This document shows, piece after piece, positions 15,503 through 24,671 of a DNA stretch of 64,000 nucleotides (position 1 is the first letter of the stretch; each line of letters begins with the position of its first letter). Source of the DNA: Arthrobacter agilis (lineage in GTDB: Bacteria > Actinomycetota > Actinomycetes > Actinomycetales > Micrococcaceae); contig NZ_VHIM01000009.1 of NCBI RefSeq assembly GCF_006494655.1, forward strand, positions 1 through 64,000. The letters are read 5' to 3'. The translations under genes and the position numbers were made by a program. The notes under the pieces were generated by a model. That model did not search any database and was not told the DNA's origin. It saw nothing but the letters and a program-made list of their open reading frames with translations.

Positions 15503-16528
15503 ATGATTGAACCTGCAGGGGGTGCTCCGTTGTTGACGGACAAGCAGCCGCCGCAGGGCACGGTTACGGCAGGGGATGGCGCTCACGCGGCGTCCCCTGC
15601 CGCACCGCGGCCCAGACGGCGTCCAACTGACTGGCGCAAGCGTCTCGAGATCACGCTCCTGGCCGGGCCGGCGATCCTCGTCTTCGTCAGCTTCGTGATC
15701 TTCCCGGTCGTCCTCGCCGGCTACTACGGCTTCTTCCGCTGGAAGGGCTTCGGGCCGGCCACCGATTTCGTCGGTTTCGAAAACTACATGATCATCCTCC
15801 AGGACAGCGCGTTCCACGACGTGCTGCGCCACAACGGGTTCATCCTGGTGCTCTCCCTGGTCCTCCAGGGACCCATTGCGATCATCCTCGCGCTCTTGCT
15901 CAACCAGAAGATCCGTGGCCGCTCGCTCATCCGCGTGCTCATCTTCGTCCCGTACATCATCTCCGAGGTCATCGTCGGGATCGGCTGGGGTCTCATGCTG
16001 CAGACCTCCGGTTCCGTCAATGGGCTGCTCGAGAGCGTCGGGCTGGGGGCTCTCCAGAAAGACTGGCTCTCTGACCCGAGCATCGCCATCTGGTCCCTGA
16101 TGGTGATCATCTCGTGGAAGTACATCGGCTTCGCCGTCATCCTCTTCCTCGCCGGACTGCAGAGCATCCCGGACGAATTGTTCGAGGCGGCCGCGATCGA
16201 CGGCGCCAGCTACTGGCAGATCCAGCGCACCATCACGCTGCCGCTCCTCGGACCGACCGTGCGGATCTGGGCGTTCCTGTCGATCATCGGCTCGCTGCAG
16301 TTGTTCGACCTGGTCTTCATCATCTGGGGCCAGTACGTGGCCTCGACGGCCGGGACCTCGACCATGGCCACCTACATGGTCGCCAACGGGCGCACGTCGG
16401 GGAACTTCGGCTACGGCAGTGCCGTCGCCGTCGTCATGTTTCTGATCTCCCTCGTCATCGCCTTGATCTACCAGCGGTACGTCCTTTCACGCGACACCGC
16501 CGGCGCCCTCACAGAAGGAAAGAAGTGA
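15503..16528 (+). CDS. ABC sugar transporter permease (MalF/LacF type)
   Basis: 341 residues. A Pro/Ala-rich cytoplasmic start is followed by six membrane segments beginning at about residue 53 (LAGPAILVFVSFVIFPVVLA). The EAA loop that contacts the ATPase is visible as ELFEAAAIDGASYWQIQRTI, the typical binding-protein-dependent permease signature. It begins 9 bp after the binding-protein stop and its own stop overlaps the next permease start. BxlF-like by context. Confidence 0.85.
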   Translation: MIEPAGGAPLLTDKQPPQGTVTAGDGAHAASPAAPRPRRRPTDWRKRLEITLLAGPAILVFVSFVIFPVVLAGYYGFFRWKGFGPATDFVGFENYMIILQDSAFHDVLRHNGFILVLSLVLQGPIAIILALLLNQKIRGRSLIRVLIFVPYIISEVIVGIGWGLMLQTSGSVNGLLESVGLGALQKDWLSDPSIAIWSLMVIISWKYIGFAVILFLAGLQSIPDELFEAAAIDGASYWQIQRTITLPLLGPTVRIWAFLSIIGSLQLFDLVFIIWGQYVASTAGTSTMATYMVANGRTSGNFGYGSAVAVVMFLISLVIALIYQRYVLSRDTAGALTEGKK

Positions 16529-17400
16529 TGACTGTTCTCGAAGCTCCCACGCGCCAGCACAAGAAGCGTCCACCGCGTGACCGCCAGGAGTGGGGCAGCC
16601 CGGCGACCTACTTCATCGCCTTCGTCTTCATCGCCCTCTGTCTCGGACCCGTCATCTACATCATCCTCGGTGGGTTCCGCGACAACTCGCAGATCACCAA
16701 CTCGCCCGCGGGATTCCCGAACCCGTGGAACTTAGACAACTACGCCGAGGTGCTCGCTAGCTCGACCTTCTGGCAGCAGGTCGGCAACTCGGCGATCGCC
16801 GGGATCGCTACGACCCTCGGTGTGGTGACGCTCGGCCTGATGGCGAGCTTCATCCTCGCGCGGTACACGTTCGCGGGTCGCGGGGCGATGTATTCACTCT
16901 TCGCCGCCGGGCTCATGTTCCCGATGACCGTGGCGATCACGCCGCTCTACATCCTCGTCAGGGACCTGGGCCTGATGAACAGCCTGGCTGGGGTGATCCT
17001 CCCGCAGATCGCCTTCGGCTTGCCGGTGACGATCATCATCCTGGTGCCGTTCCTCAAGGCCATTCCGGACGAAATCGAAGAAGCGGCGTCCATCGACGGC
17101 ACCAGCCGGCTGGGCTTCTTCTTCCGGATGGTCGTTCCCTTGTCGCTGCCGGGCGTGGTGACGACGGGCATCCTTGCTTTCGTGGCGAGCTGGAACAGCT
17201 ATCTCCTGCCGCTGTTCATCCTCAGTGACCAGGCGTCATACACCCTGCCGCTCGGCGTTCAGGCGTTCGCTTCGCAGTATTCGGTGGACACGGCGAAGGT
17301 ACTCGCCTTCACCTCACTGTCCATGATTCCGGCACTGATATTTTTCACGCTGTTCGAGCGTCGCATCGTCGGCGGACTCACCGGCGCCGTCAAAGGTTAG
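16528..17400 (+). CDS. ABC sugar transporter permease (MalG type)
   Basis: 290 residues. ATG 16528 overlaps the preceding TGA by one base. Six membrane segments start at about residue 26 (TYFIAFVFIALCLGPVIYII). The EAA loop reads EIEEAASIDGTSRLGFFFRM. The C-terminus RRIVGGLTGAVKG is the standard end of MalG-type permeases. It pairs with the upstream permease; no ATP-binding subunit is encoded in the cluster, so a shared MsiK-like ATPase elsewhere is expected. Confidence 0.85.
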   Translation: MTVLEAPTRQHKKRPPRDRQEWGSPATYFIAFVFIALCLGPVIYIILGGFRDNSQITNSPAGFPNPWNLDNYAEVLASSTFWQQVGNSAIAGIATTLGVVTLGLMASFILARYTFAGRGAMYSLFAAGLMFPMTVAITPLYILVRDLGLMNSLAGVILPQIAFGLPVTIIILVPFLKAIPDEIEEAASIDGTSRLGFFFRMVVPLSLPGVVTTGILAFVASWNSYLLPLFILSDQASYTLPLGVQAFASQYSVDTAKVLAFTSLSMIPALIFFTLFERRIVGGLTGAVKG

Positions 17401-17408
17401 GACTTCCC

Positions 17409-19781
17409 TTGAGCACCACCATCTCCACGACGACCACGCCGGCATGGCATGACGTCACCGCACCCGCTTCCGACCGCGTCGAAGCACTCCTGACCGAGCT
17501 CACGCTCGAGGAGAAGATCGCCCAGCTGTTCGGCGTCTGGGTCGGCGCGTCCAGTGAAGGCGGGGACGTTGCCCCGCATCAGAACGACATGGACGACGTC
17601 GTCGACCTCGACGCGCTCCTGCCGAACGGGCTCGGCCAGTTGACCCGGCCATTCGGCTCGGCTCCGGTCGACCCGGCGCTCGGAGCGCTGTCCCTCCTCC
17701 GCAGCCAGCGCCGGATCGCGGCATCCAACCGGTTCGGCATCCCGGCGGTCGCGCATGAAGAGTGCCTCGCAGGCTTCGCCACCTGGGGGGCGACCGCCTA
17801 TCCGGTGCCCCTCGCCTGGGGGGCATCGTTCAATCCGGGACTCATCGAGCGGATGTCTCACCGCATCGGCTCCGACATGCGCTCGGTCGGCATCCACCAG
17901 GGCCTCGCCCCGGTGCTCGACGTGGTGCGGGATGCCCGCTGGGGTCGCGTCGAAGAGACCATCGGTGAGGACCCGTACCTCATCGGCACCGTCGGAACGG
18001 CATACGTCCGTGGCCTCGAAGCCGCTGGGATCGTCGCAACGCTCAAGCACTTCGTCGGATACTCGGCGTCGAAAGCCGGCCGTAACCTCGCGCCGATCTC
18101 GGTCGGTCCGCGTGAACTCGCTGACGTGCTGCTCGTCCCGTTCGAAATGGTCATGCGGGAAGGCAAGCCGCGTTCGGTCATGCACTCGTACACCGACCTC
18201 GACGGCGTCCCATCCGCGGCTGACGAGTCGCTGCTCACCGGCGTCCTGCGCGACACCTGGGGTTTCGACGGCACCGTCGTGGCCGACTACTTCGGGATCG
18301 CCTTCCTGAAGATGCTCCATGGTGTCGCGGGTTCGTGGGGCGAAGCCGCTGCTCTCGCCCTGACTGCGGGTGTGGACGTCGAACTTCCGACAGTGAAGAC
18401 GTTCGGTGCGCCGCTGACCGAGGCGGTCCGGTCGGGTGTCCTGCCCGAGGCGATCGTCGATCGTGCCCTCCGGCGTGTCCTGCGCCAGAAAGTCGAACTC
18501 GGACTGCTCGATCCTGACTGGGATGCCACGCCCGAAGCGTTGCGGGACGTCGGCGTGGACAACGCAGAAGGGATCCGCGGCACGATCGACCTGGACAGTG
18601 CCGCCAATCGGGCGGTAGCCCGAGAGATTGCCGAGCAGTCCATCGTGCTGGTGAGCAACGACGGGACACTTCCGCTCGCCGCCCCGCGCCGGATTGCCGT
18701 CGTCGGCCCGACGACCGACGACCCTTTCGCCGTGCTCGGCTGCTACTCGTTCCCTGCGCATGTCGGCGTGCAGCATCCTGACACGCCCCTCGGTATCGAA
18801 CTGCCTACCCTGCTGGACAGCCTGCGCATCGAGTTCCCGGAAGCCGACATCGACTACGTGCCCGGCACGACGATCGACGGAGGAGAAACCGCCGGTATCT
18901 CCGCAGCCGTGGATGCCGCAACCCGGGCGGACGTCGTCATCGTCGCCCTCGGCGACCGGGCCGGGCTCTTCGGCCGCGGCACGAGCGGTGAAGGGTGCGA
19001 CGTCGAGTCGCTCCGCCTGCCCGGTGCCCAACAGGACCTTCTCGACGCCGTCCTCGCAACATCGACTCCTGCCGTGGTCACCCTGCTCGCCGGGCGGCCG
19101 TACGCGCTGGGATCCGCTGTCACGGGCGCCGCCGCGATCGTGCAGGCGTTCTTCGCAGGCGAAGAAGGAACCGCCGCCGTCGCCGGCATCCTCTCCGGCC
19201 GGGTCAATCCGAGCGGACGCCTGCCTGTCAGCATCCCGGCCTCGGAGGGAACGCAGCCGTCCACCTACCTGGCCGCTCCCCTGGCGCGCTCCAACGGCGT
19301 GTCGAGCATCGACCCGACCGCGGCTTTCGCGTTCGGGCACGGCATCGGGTACACGACCTTCGACTGGAGCGCCGGCCAGCACGGGCCGGGCACGATCGGA
19401 GTCGATGGCACCGCGACCCTCGGCCTCCGTCTCCGCAACACCGGGGACCGTCCCGGGACGGAAATCGTCCAGATCTACGTCCACGATCCGGTCGCCTCCG
19501 TGGTGCGCCCGGTGCAGCGTCTGGTCGGTTTTCAGCGCGTTGACCTGAAGCCGGGCGAATCCGTCGAGCTGTCGATCCACGTTCCTGCAGACGTCACCAG
19601 CTTCACCGACCGAACCGGCACACGGGTCGTGGAACCGGGAGAGATCGTCCTCGCTCTCGGGGCGTCGAGCACCGACCTACGGATCACGCACTCGGTACAG
19701 CTCTCCGGTGAAGCCCGCGTCGTGGGCTTCGACCGGGCATTCCACCCGATTTTCGACGAGATCGCACGGACCGCCCCATGA
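17409..19781 (+). CDS. Glycoside hydrolase family 3 beta-xylosidase-like enzyme
   Basis: 790 residues, no signal peptide, so cytoplasmic. The N-terminal TIM-like GH3 domain has EECLAGF, KHF (213-215) and the nucleophile region TVVADYFG with D293. The C-terminal alpha/beta domain holds RTSGEG-like GTSGEGCDVESLRLP and AFFAGEEGT segments. A fibronectin-III-like module ends the protein (RNTGDRPGTEIVQIYVHD). It probably hydrolyses xylobiose and short xylo-oligosaccharides from the non-reducing end. TTG 17409 follows the permease stop by 8 bp. Its stop overlaps the xylanase start (ATGA). Confidence 0.85.
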   Translation: MSTTISTTTTPAWHDVTAPASDRVEALLTELTLEEKIAQLFGVWVGASSEGGDVAPHQNDMDDVVDLDALLPNGLGQLTRPFGSAPVDPALGALSLLRSQRRIAASNRFGIPAVAHEECLAGFATWGATAYPVPLAWGASFNPGLIERMSHRIGSDMRSVGIHQGLAPVLDVVRDARWGRVEETIGEDPYLIGTVGTAYVRGLEAAGIVATLKHFVGYSASKAGRNLAPISVGPRELADVLLVPFEMVMREGKPRSVMHSYTDLDGVPSAADESLLTGVLRDTWGFDGTVVADYFGIAFLKMLHGVAGSWGEAAALALTAGVDVELPTVKTFGAPLTEAVRSGVLPEAIVDRALRRVLRQKVELGLLDPDWDATPEALRDVGVDNAEGIRGTIDLDSAANRAVAREIAEQSIVLVSNDGTLPLAAPRRIAVVGPTTDDPFAVLGCYSFPAHVGVQHPDTPLGIELPTLLDSLRIEFPEADIDYVPGTTIDGGETAGISAAVDAATRADVVIVALGDRAGLFGRGTSGEGCDVESLRLPGAQQDLLDAVLATSTPAVVTLLAGRPYALGSAVTGAAAIVQAFFAGEEGTAAVAGILSGRVNPSGRLPVSIPASEGTQPSTYLAAPLARSNGVSSIDPTAAFAFGHGIGYTTFDWSAGQHGPGTIGVDGTATLGLRLRNTGDRPGTEIVQIYVHDPVASVVRPVQRLVGFQRVDLKPGESVELSIHVPADVTSFTDRTGTRVVEPGEIVLALGASSTDLRITHSVQLSGEARVVGFDRAFHPIFDEIARTAP

Positions 19782-21034
19782 GTGTCGATCACCGCCGGGT
19801 GACCGCGCAGGTCACCGTGCTGGACTCCGCGGGTAACCCTGTGCGAGATGGGGATGTCACTGTCGAGCAGCAGCGTCATGACTTCGCCTTCGGCAACATC
19901 GGCTTCGACTTCATCCCGCTCGCCAATGAGGAGACCGCGCAGGATACCGGGGCGGATTCCGTTTTCGGTGGCGCAGAGCTCGCCTGCCTGCCGGAGCTCG
20001 AGACGTTGTGGCTCGAGCTCTTCAACACGGCGACCCTTCCGTTCTACTGGCGTGGATTCGAGCCGACCCGCGGCAAGCCCGACACCCGAAGACTTCACCG
20101 GACCGCCTGGTGGTTCGCTGAGCACGGCGTGACGGTGAAGGGGCATCCGCTGACCTGGCACACGCTCGCGCCCGAGTGGCTCACGGGCCTGCCCGTGGCG
20201 GAGATCGAGCGGCTGCAACGGGAGAGGATCCGACGCGAGGTGACCGACTTCTCAGGGGTCGTCGACACCTGGGACGCCATCAACGAAGTCGTCATCATGC
20301 CCGTGTTCACTGCAGAGGAGAACGGCATCACCCGCCTTGCGCAGAGCATCGGTCGCGTTCCCATGGTTCGGCTCGCCTTCGAGGAAGCTCGCGCGTCGAA
20401 TCCTTCGGCGACGCTCATCCTGAACGACTTCGACCTGTCGAGCGACTACGAAGCTCTGATCGAGGGCGTGCTCGAGGCGGGGATCACCGTGGATGCGATC
20501 GGCCTGCAGACGCACATGCATCAGGGGTACTGGGGAGAAGAGACCATGCTCGCGACGGTCGACCGATTCGCCCGCTTCGGCCTGCCGCTCCACCTGACCG
20601 AGACGACGTTGCTGTCGGGCGATCTCATGCCGCCGGAGATCGTCGACCTCAACGACTATCAGATCCCCTCCTGGCCGTCGACGCCCGAGGGAGAGGCGAG
20701 GCAAGCCGACGAGATCGTCCGGCACTATCGCTCACTCGTGGGCCACCCGGCCGTGCAGGCCATCACGTACTGGGGGCTCACCGACGACGGAGCGTGGCTC
20801 GGTGCGCCGGGCGGGTTGGTTCGCACCGACGGCACGCCGAAACCTTCGTTCGACGCACTGCGGTCGCTGATCAAGGGCGAGTGGTGGCTGCCGCGGACAA
20901 CGATGCGCACGGATCAGGACGGACGCCTGTCGATCACGGGGTTCCTCGGTGATTACGTGATCGAGCGCGACGGCCAGAGTGCACCGGTCTCGCTCTCGCG
21001 GGGGCGTGAGACGGCCACCGTCCGATTCCGCTGA
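19778..21034 (+). CDS. Cytoplasmic GH10 endo-1,4-beta-xylanase
   Basis: 418 residues with no signal peptide. The GH10 core is clear: KGHPLTWHTLAPEW at about 121-134, acid/base E170 in TWDAINE and nucleophile E275 in LHLTET, then ITYWGLTDDGAWL near the C-terminus. The first 40 residues form a small beta domain (AQVTVLDSAGNPV). Lacking export signals, it likely acts on imported xylo-oligosaccharides, as do known intracellular GH10 enzymes. Start ATG overlaps the GH3 stop by 4 bp, giving tight coupling. Confidence 0.9.
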   Translation: MSVDHRRVTAQVTVLDSAGNPVRDGDVTVEQQRHDFAFGNIGFDFIPLANEETAQDTGADSVFGGAELACLPELETLWLELFNTATLPFYWRGFEPTRGKPDTRRLHRTAWWFAEHGVTVKGHPLTWHTLAPEWLTGLPVAEIERLQRERIRREVTDFSGVVDTWDAINEVVIMPVFTAEENGITRLAQSIGRVPMVRLAFEEARASNPSATLILNDFDLSSDYEALIEGVLEAGITVDAIGLQTHMHQGYWGEETMLATVDRFARFGLPLHLTETTLLSGDLMPPEIVDLNDYQIPSWPSTPEGEARQADEIVRHYRSLVGHPAVQAITYWGLTDDGAWLGAPGGLVRTDGTPKPSFDALRSLIKGEWWLPRTTMRTDQDGRLSITGFLGDYVIERDGQSAPVSLSRGRETATVRFR

Positions 21035-21120
21035 CCCTGGCGCGACCAGACCTCTCTCATCGTCCGGCGACGTATCGTTAGCGGCAACACGCTGGGTCCA
21101 ATGAACCACCAGGAGAAACC

Positions 21121-22122
21121 ATGCAGGGCTTGAAAGTACTCTTCATCGGCGGCAGCGGAACCATCAGCGCCCATTGCACCGCAGCGGCAGTCGACGCGGG
21201 CATGGACGTCTACCTGCTCAACCGCGGCATCAAGGATTCGCGTCCGGTACCCGAGGGTGTCACCACGTTCGTCGCGGACTCCCGGGACAAGCAAGCGGTC
21301 CTCGATGCTCTTGGTGATCACTCCTTCGACTGCGTCGTCAGTTGGGTCAACTTCACCCCGGAACACGTGCAGCAGGACATCGAGATCTTCGCCGGACGAA
21401 CCGAACAGTATGTCTTTATCAGTTCAGCATCCGCGTACCAGACACCACCGACGCACCTGCCCGTCCTGGAATCGACTCCGCTGAAGAATCCCTTCTGGGA
21501 GTACTCGAGGAACAAGATCGCGTGCGAGGACCTCCTCACAGCGGCCTACCGCGAACAGGACTTTCCCGTCACGATCGTCCGGCCCTCGCACACCTACGAC
21601 GAAACGCTGATCCCGTTCGACGGAGGATGGACCGTTGTCGAACGCATGCGCGCCGGGCGACCGGTCATCGTGCCCGGCGACGGAACATCACTATGGACGA
21701 TCACCCATAGCCGTGACTTCGCCAAAGGGTTCACCGGATTGCTCGGCCATAGCCACGCCATCGGTGAAGCCGTGCACATCACCGGCCACGAGACACCGTC
21801 GTGGAACCAGATCTACCTTCACATTGCGGCGGCCGCAGGCGTCCCGAATCCTCACCTGGTCCACGTCGCCTCGGACTCCATCGCCGAAGCCGACCCTGAA
21901 TGGGGCGCTGGACTCCTGGGGGACAAATCCCACACGATGATCTTCGACAACACGAAGATCCGCTCCCTCGTCCCCGGATTCACCGCCACCATCCCGTTCG
22001 ATCAGGGCGCGCGGGAGATGATCGCCTGGCACGATGCGGACCCGACGCGCCGGGTTGTGGACCCCCACATCGACGCCCTGATGGACCGCCTCGCCGCAAC
22101 CTACGCGCCCCGTTCTCTCTGA
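21121..22122 (+). CDS. NAD-dependent epimerase/dehydratase (extended SDR)
   Basis: 333 residues. The dinucleotide-binding loop is FIGGSGTISAHC (about 8-19), a variant of TGxxGxxG, and the later YSRNKIACEDLL supplies the YxxxK catalytic pair. Middle segments (VVSWVNFTPEHVQ, ITHSRDFAKGFTGLL) match the family of epimerase-like proteins often found with plant-polysaccharide genes in actinobacteria. Function here is unknown, perhaps modification of a sugar released from xylan. CAGGAGAAACC precedes ATG 21121. It is 86 bp after the xylanase and could be transcribed with it. Confidence 0.75.
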   Translation: MQGLKVLFIGGSGTISAHCTAAAVDAGMDVYLLNRGIKDSRPVPEGVTTFVADSRDKQAVLDALGDHSFDCVVSWVNFTPEHVQQDIEIFAGRTEQYVFISSASAYQTPPTHLPVLESTPLKNPFWEYSRNKIACEDLLTAAYREQDFPVTIVRPSHTYDETLIPFDGGWTVVERMRAGRPVIVPGDGTSLWTITHSRDFAKGFTGLLGHSHAIGEAVHITGHETPSWNQIYLHIAAAAGVPNPHLVHVASDSIAEADPEWGAGLLGDKSHTMIFDNTKIRSLVPGFTATIPFDQGAREMIAWHDADPTRRVVDPHIDALMDRLAATYAPRSL

Positions 22123-22281
22123 CACCCCGGCCCCACTCCCCGCGGACCCGCTGGAACGCCCTGACATATCACTACCTCCCGCCTCGAAGGGTTGGGGCAG
22201 GTCAGACAGCGGCGCATCGCTGTGTACCCCCGTTGTGTGGCATCGCTGCATGATGACGGCGGCTGGGGTAACGCCCTGTCT

Positions 22282-22908
22282 CTAGTCCCCTGTTGGATGA
22301 AGAGCGGCGAGCAGGATGTTGTCGATCACCGAGACGAAGAAGTCTCGGTGTACGGGCTCGTGGCTGGTGTTCAGGCGGTGAGTACTCATCGCCGGAATGA
22401 CTTCAGCCAGGACGGGGATGCTCGTGACGAAGTTCGCCGAGATCTCGCCCCTGTCGGTTGCGCGGTGCAAGAGGCGGCGGTAAACCTCGACGTATGGTTC
22501 CGTCACCTCCGTGCGAACGACTGCTGCAAGCCTCTCTGAGCTCCGAGTAGCCGAGGCGAGTCCCGCGAAGATCGCCAGCCGTCGGTTCGGGCTGCCGAGC
22601 CAGGGAGAATCAATCACCGCAAGCAGATCTTCTCGAAGACTTCCCAGGTCCGGTAGCAGGTCGACCTCAGGGGGTCGTCCGACTGAACGGACGGCGGCCA
22701 AGACGAGCTCTTCCTTCGTCGCCCATCTCCGATACAGCGTTGACTTGGCCCTGCCGGTAAGGAGTGACACCTCATCCAAGGTGACCTTCTCGTAGCCCCG
22801 CCCGGCAAGAAGATCCAGCGTGCTCGCCAGTATCAATCCATCGCTCGAGTGGTCATACGGACGGCCCGTCCGCTGACCTCGCGAGCCGGGCCGGCCAACC
22901 GAAGACAT
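22282..22908 (-). CDS. TetR/AcrR family regulator
   Basis: About 208 residues. The N-terminal HTH runs at about residues 25-70: LDLLAGRGYEKVTLDEVSLL, then TGRAKSTLYRRWATKEEL, the usual TetR turn. The C-terminal ligand domain is of TetR_C_11 type by appearance (AIFAGLASATRSSERLAA). It is divergent from the SDR gene 116 bp away, and the shared intergenic region holds two inverted repeats, so the regulator most likely represses itself and the SDR. Start taken at ATG 22908; GTG 22926 or TTG 22932 are alternatives. Confidence 0.85.
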   Translation of the reverse strand: MSSVGRPGSRGQRTGRPYDHSSDGLILASTLDLLAGRGYEKVTLDEVSLLTGRAKSTLYRRWATKEELVLAAVRSVGRPPEVDLLPDLGSLREDLLAVIDSPWLGSPNRRLAIFAGLASATRSSERLAAVVRTEVTEPYVEVYRRLLHRATDRGEISANFVTSIPVLAEVIPAMSTHRLNTSHEPVHRDFFVSVIDNILLAALHPTGD

Positions 22909-22936
22909 GCCGCCAGGATTGTTCACCAGCAAGAGA

Positions 22937-22981
22937 ATACTCCGATTAGCGCGACTTACGCTACTCAGGAGTATCGTAAGT
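22937..22981. promoter_or_regulatory. Overlapping inverted repeats between tetR-type gene and SDR
   Basis: Two interleaved palindromes: ATACTCC (22937-22943) with GGAGTAT (22968-22974), and ACTTACG (22954-22960) with CGTAAGT (22975-22981). They sit between the two divergent genes, where both promoters must be. They are the likely operator of the TetR-type protein; which pair is bound is unknown. Confidence 0.6.
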
Positions 22982-23023
22982 ACGAGGAGAACGCGGCCAT
23001 GCGGTCACCGATAAGGAGAAATA

Positions 23024-23743
23024 GTGGACATCAAAGACTCAGTCGTCGTCATCACCGGAGCATCGTCTGGAATTGGTGCCGCGACAGCACGAGCAGCAGC
23101 TCGGTCTGGAGCTCGTGTGGTTCTGGCTGCTCGACGTGAGGATCGCATCAAAAAGCTGGCCGCCGAACTCGGCAGGTCAATCGCCGTGCGTTGCGACGTC
23201 ACCCGGCAGGAACACGTCGATTCGCTCGTGCAGACTGCGCTCGCCGAATTCGGCCGGATTGACATCCTTGTCAATAACGCCGGCCAGGGTCTGCAGGCGA
23301 GGACCGAGCAGATCACGCTGAATGACTTCCGCTCCGTGCTCGAACTGAATCTCATAGCGCCGCTGGCGATGATGCAAGCGGTACTGCCGACCATGCGTCG
23401 CCAGGAGGCGGGCAGCATCGTCAACATCAGTTCCGGGACGACGTTCGCAGACGTGCCGGGAACCGGCGGCTATGTCGCGTCCAAGATCGCACTCGAACGG
23501 CTGTCCGCGATCGCCCGCAACGAACTCGACGGCACAGGAATCACCGTCTCGACCATGATTCCGTTTGCGACCAGCACAGAGTTCCTTACTTCCATCCGGG
23601 CAGGTCGCGCTGACGCCGAAGCCATGACGGCCGGCGCAAACTTCGACACACCGGAGCAGGTTGCCGACGCGATCCTCCAGCTGATTGAGAGCGGTGAACC
23701 CCACAAGGATCTTGTACCAGCTGCCTACGGTGGAACACGTTGA
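23024..23743 (+). CDS. Short-chain dehydrogenase/reductase (SDR)
   Basis: 239 residues, a classical SDR. The cofactor motif TGASSGIG is at about 11-18, NNAG at about 85-88, and the catalytic Ser-Tyr-Lys are in NISSG and YVASK. The nearby basic residues (AARREDRIKK) suggest NADP preference. Substrate unknown. GTG 23024 follows AAGGAGAAATA. Divergent from the TetR-type regulator, a common arrangement for inducible oxidoreductases. Confidence 0.85.
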   Translation: MDIKDSVVVITGASSGIGAATARAAARSGARVVLAARREDRIKKLAAELGRSIAVRCDVTRQEHVDSLVQTALAEFGRIDILVNNAGQGLQARTEQITLNDFRSVLELNLIAPLAMMQAVLPTMRRQEAGSIVNISSGTTFADVPGTGGYVASKIALERLSAIARNELDGTGITVSTMIPFATSTEFLTSIRAGRADAEAMTAGANFDTPEQVADAILQLIESGEPHKDLVPAAYGGTR

Positions 23744-24083
23744 ACTGCCAGTAAACCTGAGCGAGGTAGCCAGAGACAAAGTGTGCCGACGCAGGACGAC
23801 GACAGTCCGCAACAGGATTGAATTGCGAATATGTCGCGGTCGAACCTCCGAGCGGTGGTCATCCCTCGCTGGCCTTTCCTCACCCTGAAGCTGGCCTTGG
23901 ATCAGGCGATGCGTGACGGCATAAGCGGTCGCACCGGCACGGCTGGATTGTCCGAGCTTGGGCAGGGTGTTGTCGAGCTGTCGGTGCGCTGTGTGGAAAA
24001 CTCAGCGCCAGCAGTCCGTCGGGGTTCGGGCGACCATCACGCTCCGAGTGCTGCTCCCCGCTCGTCAACCTGAGGAATGCCCG
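23744..24083 (+). other. Intergenic region with nothing recognised
   Basis: About 340 bp between the SDR and the convergent membrane-protein gene. A short plus-strand frame (23831-24073) shows no protein-like pattern. No terminator hairpin or RNA gene was identified. Confidence 0.4.
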
Positions 24084-24539
24084 TCAGGATGACTTCCGGG
24101 AGCTGTTGTCCATCCGGTCTGCGTCAGCAGGACCGGCGAGAGGTAGGACGAACGTGAAGACGAGCGAGGTGATCAGCGAGGCGGCCAGGCCCAGCAGCAT
24201 GAGCAAGGCCCCACCAATATCAGCTCCGACATCCTGCGGTGTCGTTGTTGCCAGGTCCATGATGTTCGCCGCGAGGTGGGGAAGGACACTGATGGACAGG
24301 AGCACTGTCCCGGCCTTTGCCCGGTGTTGCTGGCAGTTCGTTCCTTTGCCGATGAGCGCGAAGGCGATCGGGGCGCTCACATACAAAAGTGCTGAGCCGA
24401 TGTGTGAGGCCGTGTAGACGGCTTGCTGGCTGATAGCGGCGTGGAGGAACGAGCTGAACCAGCGGGAAGGGAGAAACACGCCGAAAGCAACCAAGGAGAG
24501 TGCTGTAAGCCCAGGGAGCGCTCGGAGGAAGGCTGTCAT
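24084..24539 (-). CDS. Four-helix membrane protein (paralogue of 6152..6598)
   Basis: 151 residues with four hydrophobic segments. It shares RALPG-TAL at the N-terminus, PIAFALIG, GTVLLSISVLPHLAAN and DIGGALLMLLGLAA with the protein encoded at 6152, plus a similar polar C-terminal tail. The central loop is more polar (GKGTNCQQHRAK). Start at ATG 24539; an upstream TTG at 24545 is possible. Single gene, convergent with the SDR. Role unknown. Confidence 0.6.
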   Translation of the reverse strand: MTAFLRALPGLTALSLVAFGVFLPSRWFSSFLHAAISQQAVYTASHIGSALLYVSAPIAFALIGKGTNCQQHRAKAGTVLLSISVLPHLAANIMDLATTTPQDVGADIGGALLMLLGLAASLITSLVFTFVLPLAGPADADRMDNSSRKSS

Positions 24540-24671
24540 GAGCAACTATTGCATGAGCCGGATACCGCACCAGGAGCATGCGCTTCCGACTACCCGTGGA
24601 GATTACGATGGCTCAACGCCCTTCGGCGCTGGATCCAGTGTCAGCACCGCACTCCGTAGAAGGAAAGAACT

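Noticed and set aside
14189-15832. 547-codon frame antisense to the sugar-binding protein gene
   Set aside because: Antisense shadow; the plus-strand lipoprotein is unambiguous.
17397-19580. 727-codon frame antisense to the GH3 gene
   Set aside because: Shadow of the real GH3 reading frame caused by high third-position GC; no domain pattern.
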